Assembly: GCA_022820725.1 (NCBI GenBank)
Contig: JAJEFA010000002.1
Coordinates: 62,001 to 126,000 of the forward strand
DNA from: Candidatus Binatia bacterium
GTDB taxonomy: Bacteria; Desulfobacterota; Binatia; Bin18
Length of the DNA stretch: 64,000 nucleotides
Direction of reading: 5' to 3'
Below the pieces are notes generated by a model. The model was given only the letters and a program-made list of their open reading frames with translations. It was not told the DNA's origin and searched no databases. Every line of letters starts with the position of its first letter. Within the stretch, counting starts at the first letter, position 1. Position numbers and translations under genes: made by a program. Below, one piece after another: positions 60,461 through 64,000 of this stretch.

Positions 60461-61678
60461 CTATTGTTCGGCCGCCGCGCGTGTTTCCGTTGCGATCGGA
60501 GTACGTTCTTTGGACATGAAGGTCTTAAAGCTCGGCCAGATGTCTTCTTTACGTTCGATCAGGACGGTCTGAAAATTATCGGCTTCCAGGCGGCGGAAGA
60601 TATTGAGCATGGAGCTTTCGTAATAGCGCGATCCGAGCGGCTTGATCTCCCCATAACCAAACAGATTACACAGCTCGCACAGCTCTTGGGCAGCCTTGAG
60701 AGCCGCAGGATTATCGGAGTCAAAATTATCTCCGTCCGAACAGTGAAAGGCGTACAGATTCCACAATGACGGATGATAGCGGGCCTGGATCACTTCGAGC
60801 GCTTTATTATATCCGGAGGAGATGAACGTCCCGCCCGACTCCCCCTTATAGAAAAATTCTTCCTCAGTGACTTCTTTCCCCTCGGTGTGATGCGCAATAA
60901 AGGCAATCTCGACATTACGGTATTTGGTGCAGACAAATTGGTACAGCATGAAGAAGAAGCTGCGCGCCAGATATTTTTTCAGGGTATCCATCGACCCCGA
61001 GGTGTCCATGATACACAGGACCGCGGCGTTGGATTCCGGGCGGACATCTTCGACCAGATGGCGATAGACGAGATCTTCTTTACGAAAAGGGAAGCGCTCT
61101 TCCGTTTGATCGTCGTCCTGTCCGGTAGAAGCCAAGCGGCGTTTGATACGGGATTTGACCGTCCGTTTCTTGTCCAGCCGAATCCGGATGCCGGCTTTCC
61201 GAAAGCCCTTGCGCTTGCTGATGCGGTCGGACATGACCTCGCGCAAAATTTTGCGTTCCATGTCCGGCAGTTCGAGGTCCTCGAACATGATCTCGATCAG
61301 CTCTTCCAGGGTCACGTCGGTCTCATAATAATCGACACCGGGCTGATCACCAGCTTTATCCTCGCCCTGTCCTTGGCCGGTTCCATCGGTCTTACCAATA
61401 ACCTGGCCCTTTTCCGAGTTGCCGTCTCCCTGTCCAACGCCGGATGCGTTTTCGCCGTAGATAAAGCGATATTCCTTGACCCCGCGGATGGGCACCTTGA
61501 TGACTCTATCTTTGTTCTTGCCGATGATGGACTCTTCGGCAATCAGGTCGGCGATGTTCTCGCGCACCGCCTCTCTGACTTTCTGCCGGTGCCGTTGCCG
61601 GTCGCCGGCACTCCGGTCGGAGCGCAACGCATCAGACGACGAGTACGGACGAAAGATCGCATTGATTGTCGGTTTCAT
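60461..61678 (-). CDS. DUF444 (YeaH/YhbH) protein with von Willebrand-like domain
   Basis: 405 residues. N-terminal basic region, a Gly/Gln/Asp-rich linker (about 80-110), KRKGFRKAGIRIRLDKKRTV, and the C-terminal VWA-like domain with the metal-adhesion motif MDTSGSMDTLKK. Functions with PrkA and SpoVR; the exact role is unknown. The ATG at 61678 is preferred over the GTG at 61687 because GAGG lies too close to the latter. Separated from prkA by 437 bp, which hold a small ORF on the same strand and a likely small RNA on the other. Confidence 0.92.
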   Translation of the reverse strand: MKPTINAIFRPYSSSDALRSDRSAGDRQRHRQKVREAVRENIADLIAEESIIGKNKDRVIKVPIRGVKEYRFIYGENASGVGQGDGNSEKGQVIGKTDGTGQGQGEDKAGDQPGVDYYETDVTLEELIEIMFEDLELPDMERKILREVMSDRISKRKGFRKAGIRIRLDKKRTVKSRIKRRLASTGQDDDQTEERFPFRKEDLVYRHLVEDVRPESNAAVLCIMDTSGSMDTLKKYLARSFFFMLYQFVCTKYRNVEIAFIAHHTEGKEVTEEEFFYKGESGGTFISSGYNKALEVIQARYHPSLWNLYAFHCSDGDNFDSDNPAALKAAQELCELCNLFGYGEIKPLGSRYYESSMLNIFRRLEADNFQTVLIERKEDIWPSFKTFMSKERTPIATETRAAAEQ

Positions 61679-61753
61679 ACCCTGCACCGCCTCACCTGCC
61701 AGTCTTTACGGGAGACGATTCAATATTGGGAGCGATATTGACAAAGTTGTGAG

Positions 61754-61921
61754 CTATTCGTCGTCAATTTCTCCATCTGAATCACCCCAGTTCCCCCAAG
61801 GCCCAAACAACGATCCGAGTAATAGTCTTATAGTCTTCCAGCGAATCCTTTTATTTCTTTTCTCCGGGCCAAGAACAATCTGAAAGATACTGATATTCAA
61901 ATTCCACTCGTTCTTCTTCAT
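61754..61921 (-). CDS. Candidate 55-residue protein between prkA and the DUF444 gene
   Basis: ATG (complement of 61919-61921) with GAGGAGGCAGG directly upstream, 55 sense codons, TAG. The N-terminal half is mildly hydrophobic (NLNISIFQIVLG), the middle strongly basic (EKRNKRIRWKTIRLLLGSLF), the end Trp-Gly rich then very acidic (DSDGEIDDE). No homology I can name. It lies in the same direction as, and 75 bp before, the DUF444 gene. The ribosome site, length and charge pattern argue for real coding. Against: the region is more AT-rich than the neighbouring genes. Confidence 0.5.
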   Translation of the reverse strand: MKKNEWNLNISIFQIVLGPEKRNKRIRWKTIRLLLGSLFGPWGNWGDSDGEIDDE

Positions 61922-61999
61922 CCTGCCTCCTCGTTGAATAATGAACTTTCACTAACGAAGAGGGCTTCTGGCCTATCCGAATATTTCATCCAGATGCAG

Positions 62000-62027
62000 T
62001 TGACATTCGCTTAACGTTCACTATACC
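62000..62027 (+). promoter_or_regulatory. Promoter of the candidate small RNA
   Basis: TTGACA at 62000-62005, 16 bp, TATACC at 62022-62027. The -35 is perfect and the -10 matches at TATA. It points away from DUF444 and into the 3' end of prkA, where no plus-strand protein gene exists. Confidence 0.5.
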
Positions 62028-62032
62028 TGGAA

Positions 62033-62109
62033 AAAGATGAATGACAGGTAGAAGCCCTCGCTTCTCTTGTTATTGAGAGCCCAACGCAGCCACGTTGGGC
62101 TCTTTTTTT
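62033..62109 (+). ncRNA. Candidate small RNA with CCUC hairpin loop and intrinsic terminator
   Basis: Predicted transcript of about 75 nt. Starting near 62033, it has a first hairpin GAAGC-CCTC-GCTTC (62051-62064) whose loop is complementary to a Shine-Dalgarno core, then a terminator with an 11-bp perfect stem AGAGCCCAACG / CGTTGGGCTCT (62076-62086, 62093-62103), loop CAGCCA, and seven T. The terminator is the strongest in the window and is oriented against prkA, so it is not prkA's own. The promoter is at 62000-62027. No ORF longer than four codons fits between them. The CCUC loop suggests an mRNA-targeting antisense type of action; this is inference. Confidence 0.48.
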
Positions 62110-62115
62110 GTTCGG

Positions 62116-64000
62116 TTAATCTTTCCACAAATGGTTGGCCGCGTATTTTAAGATCACGTCCACACTGTCTTCCGGATAGCCGAGTTCGATCAGGCGCCGC
62201 ACCATGGCAGCGTGCTTTTGCTGCTGTTCCTCGTCTCGCGTCCGCGCCTTGGTAATAATGCGGCTGATATCGCGCACGGAGCTCATCAGCTTTTTCTCAA
62301 TCGCGTCCTTCAGCGGCTCGTAGCTCTCATACCCAACTTTTTCTCCGCGTCGTAACGCCGCCCAGAGATAGGCAATCACCTCTTGGCGGAAGCCGTCTGC
62401 TGCCGAGCCAATAATCGCAATCTGCTCCTCAATGGATTTGAGAAAGCCCTCGTCCGGCAAGAGTTCTTCCTTGGTATTGCGGTCTTTGACCTTGGTCTGG
62501 TTCACATACGCCTCGGCGTGGTCCAGATAGTTCTGAAAGAGCGATTCGGCTTGTTCCTGATAGGAATAGACAAATGCTTTGGTGATCTCCTTCTCCAGAA
62601 TTTCGAGGTATTCTTTATGAATCGTGTCTTGGAGAAACTCCAGATACTGCTTGCGCAGATCGTCGGCAATTTCCATTTCCTTGACCATCCGAATCAGGGC
62701 CTCACGCACGCTGATCGGGTTAATCGAGGACCCACCGTCCGACAGGGCGTTGTCAAGCGCTTTCATGATAAAACGGGTGGAGATGCCGGACATGCCTTCG
62801 CGCTTGGCATCCTCACGTAGTTCTTTGACGGTGATCTTTTTGGTACGGCCTTTTTCAACCACTTCTTCGCCATTGTACAGGCGCAGCTTGGTCATCAGAT
62901 CGCATTTTGGCGAGGGCTCTAAACGTGACAGGATGGCGAACATCGCCGCGATTTCGAGCGTATGCGGGGCCACGCTTGCCCGGAAGTCAGAGTAGTGCAG
63001 CATCTTTTGGTAGATTTTGACCTCTTCCGACTGGCGCAAATTATAGGGCACCTTGACCACAACAATGCGGTCCAGAATCGCCTCGTTGGTATGGTCGGCC
63101 TTGAACTTCTGCCACTCCGCCTCGTTCGAATGGGCCACAATGACCGTGTCGACAAAGACCGTTCCGTGGCGACCCGGCGCGGGCACGAATTTCTCCTGCG
63201 TGGCCGTAATCATCGCGTGCAGATATTCCGTCTCGTTCTTGAAGACCTCAATGAACTCGACCATGCCGCGGTTGCCGACGTTGAAGGCTCCGTTCAGTTC
63301 GAGCACGCGCGGGTCGCCTTCTGAATAGCGGTCCAATTTTGAGATGTCCTCTGAGCCAATCAGCACCGAGGTGTCCTGATTGTTGGGATCAACTGGCGGT
63401 ACGACCCCAATCCCGCGGCGATTCCGCTTGGAAAAACCAACCGTGGTGACCGGCATCTCTTCATAGCGGTTTTTGAACTCCTCCCGCAGGCGCCAACGGG
63501 TCACCGGACAGAGATCGCCCTCAATCCGCACGTCGAGCATCTTCTCGAATTCTTTGCGCAAATGGCGGGGAATGAGCAGGAGCGGCTCTTCGTACATAGG
63601 GGAACCCGCAATCGCATAGATCGGCTCCAACCCTTCCAGCCCGCGCTGGAGCTTCTCAACAAGCGAACTCTTCCCGGCCCCAACCGGTCCCATGAGATAG
63701 AGAACCTGGCGGCTCTCTTCTCCGCGCATGGCCGCAGACTGGAAGTAGCGCACGATCTGGGCCAGGGTTTCTTCAATGCCGAAGAACTCGTCCTTGAAGA
63801 AATTATAAACTTTGAGTGTCTCGTCCTTAAACAGCCGTCTGACCCGTGGATCATCGGTCTCGTTCACATCAGAGACCCCTTCGCGCATGATCATGTCATA
63901 GGTCCGCGCATGGGCGTGCTTGACCAGCGAGGGGTCTTTCCTGATCTTTTCCAGATACTCGATAAAGGTCCCACTCCAGTGTTTGCTCTCTTGATTCTCC
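62116..64000 (-). CDS. prkA: PrkA serine protein kinase / AAA+ protein, 5' end outside window
   Basis: 627 residues visible; an in-frame continuation to the window edge encodes ENQESKHWSGTFIEYLEKIR and KDPSLVKHAHARTYDM, so the true start lies beyond 64000. Walker A GPVGAGKSSLVEKL, an AAA-like core and the C-terminal PrkA domain (kinase homology) are present. In enterobacteria (YeaG) and Bacillus it is linked to nutrient stress and sporulation signalling. First gene of prkA-(small ORF)-DUF444-spoVR. It ends 7 bp from the candidate RNA's terminator. Confidence 0.95.
   Translation of the reverse strand, partial: ENQESKHWSGTFIEYLEKIRKDPSLVKHAHARTYDMIMREGVSDVNETDDPRVRRLFKDETLKVYNFFKDEFFGIEETLAQIVRYFQSAAMRGEESRQVLYLMGPVGAGKSSLVEKLQRGLEGLEPIYAIAGSPMYEEPLLLIPRHLRKEFEKMLDVRIEGDLCPVTRWRLREEFKNRYEEMPVTTVGFSKRNRRGIGVVPPVDPNNQDTSVLIGSEDISKLDRYSEGDPRVLELNGAFNVGNRGMVEFIEVFKNETEYLHAMITATQEKFVPAPGRHGTVFVDTVIVAHSNEAEWQKFKADHTNEAILDRIVVVKVPYNLRQSEEVKIYQKMLHYSDFRASVAPHTLEIAAMFAILSRLEPSPKCDLMTKLRLYNGEEVVEKGRTKKITVKELREDAKREGMSGISTRFIMKALDNALSDGGSSINPISVREALIRMVKEMEIADDLRKQYLEFLQDTIHKEYLEILEKEITKAFVYSYQEQAESLFQNYLDHAEAYVNQTKVKDRNTKEELLPDEGFLKSIEEQIAIIGSAADGFRQEVIAYLWAALRRGEKVGYESYEPLKDAIEKKLMSSVRDISRIITKARTRDEEQQQKHAAMVRRLIELGYPEDSVDVILKYAANHLWKD

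Noticed and set aside
60773..61741. 322-codon plus-strand ORF opposite the DUF444 gene
   Set aside because: It is the mirror of a certain gene, has no ribosome site and no recognisable motif; GC-rich codon use opens the antisense frame.
61738..61743. TTGACA as a second plus-strand promoter in the prkA-DUF444 gap
   Set aside because: No -10-like sequence at 15-19 bp downstream.
1..64000. Prophage, integrative element, CRISPR array, restriction or abortive-infection system
   Set aside because: No integrase, phage structural gene, repeat-spacer array, methyltransferase or nuclease cassette was found; the Fic protein alone is not a defence locus.
1..64000. tRNA or rRNA genes
   Set aside because: No T-loop (GGTTCGAATCC-like) with matching cloverleaf arms and no rRNA landmarks seen by eye on either strand.

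Overview
The window reads as chromosomal DNA of a GC-rich, diderm (Gram-negative) bacterium. Evidence: Mpl and LdcA for murein recycling, a soluble-type lytic transglycosylase, several lipobox lipoproteins, MEP-pathway IspF, GlnS, and the PrkA / DUF444 / SpoVR trio. Many enzymes are of environmental-heterotroph type (two luciferase-like monooxygenases, SDRs, amidases, hydantoinases, amidohydrolase, cyclase family), and short dispersed palindromic repeats lie between genes. This mix recalls uncultivated deltaproteobacteria-like lineages (for example Tectomicrobia/Entotheonella-like), but the sequence alone does not settle the taxon. Gene density is high; no tRNA, rRNA, CRISPR array, complete insertion sequence or prophage was seen.

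Layout. 0-4.2 kb: truncated PLP decarboxylase, a lipoprotein plus a CdaA-CdaR fusion (c-di-AMP synthesis), and a sugar-type aminotransferase. 4.2-11 kb: PxpABC 5-oxoprolinase operon behind a near-consensus promoter, convergent with hyuB-hyuA. 11-19.5 kb: SDR, GldA / GldFG-like ABC exporter, secreted hypothetical, enolase-superfamily enzyme, a broken cyclase/TPR gene, F420-type oxidoreductase and amidohydrolase. 19.5-29 kb: glnS, hydrolase, GST/P1 peptidase pair, SDRs, orphan ParA/MinD ATPase, aldo/keto reductase, amidase. 29-37 kb: hydratase, cyclophilin, extradiol dioxygenase and a five-gene minus-strand operon, which together look like a meta-cleavage (HsaA/C/D/E-like) ring-degradation set. 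37-46 kb: hydantoinase plus N-carbamoyl amidohydrolase behind another near-consensus promoter, periplasmic cyclophilin, NSS transporter with an FAD monooxygenase, membrane protein, acidic-tailed lipoprotein. 46-53 kb: Slt, Mpl, serine hydrolase, LdcA and DAHP synthase AroF. 53-56.5 kb: P450 and Fic protein. 56.5-64 kb: htpG, ispF, spoVR, DUF444, prkA.

The most notable structures are between the genes. (1) The aroF leader contains a 19-codon ORF with six Phe codons and one Tyr codon. Its stop codon lies inside a GC-rich hairpin followed by six T residues: a candidate Phe-responsive transcription attenuator for DAHP synthase, apparently of a minimal design without a separate antiterminator. (2) Between prkA and DUF444 there is a well-formed 55-codon ORF with a strong ribosome binding site. 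On the opposite strand a TTGACA promoter is followed within about 80 nt by a CCUC-loop hairpin and a textbook terminator, which together look like a small-RNA gene. (3) pxpABC and the hydantoinase operon share the same promoter hexamers (TTGACA, GATAAT), and a plus-strand terminator sits directly upstream of the second one.

Functionally the window is rich in cleavage of cyclic amides and amides (PxpABC, HyuAB, hydantoinase, carbamoyl hydrolase, amidase, P1 peptidase), in aromatic/steroid-like ring degradation, and in murein turnover. All functions are inferred from recognisable families; substrates are mostly undetermined.
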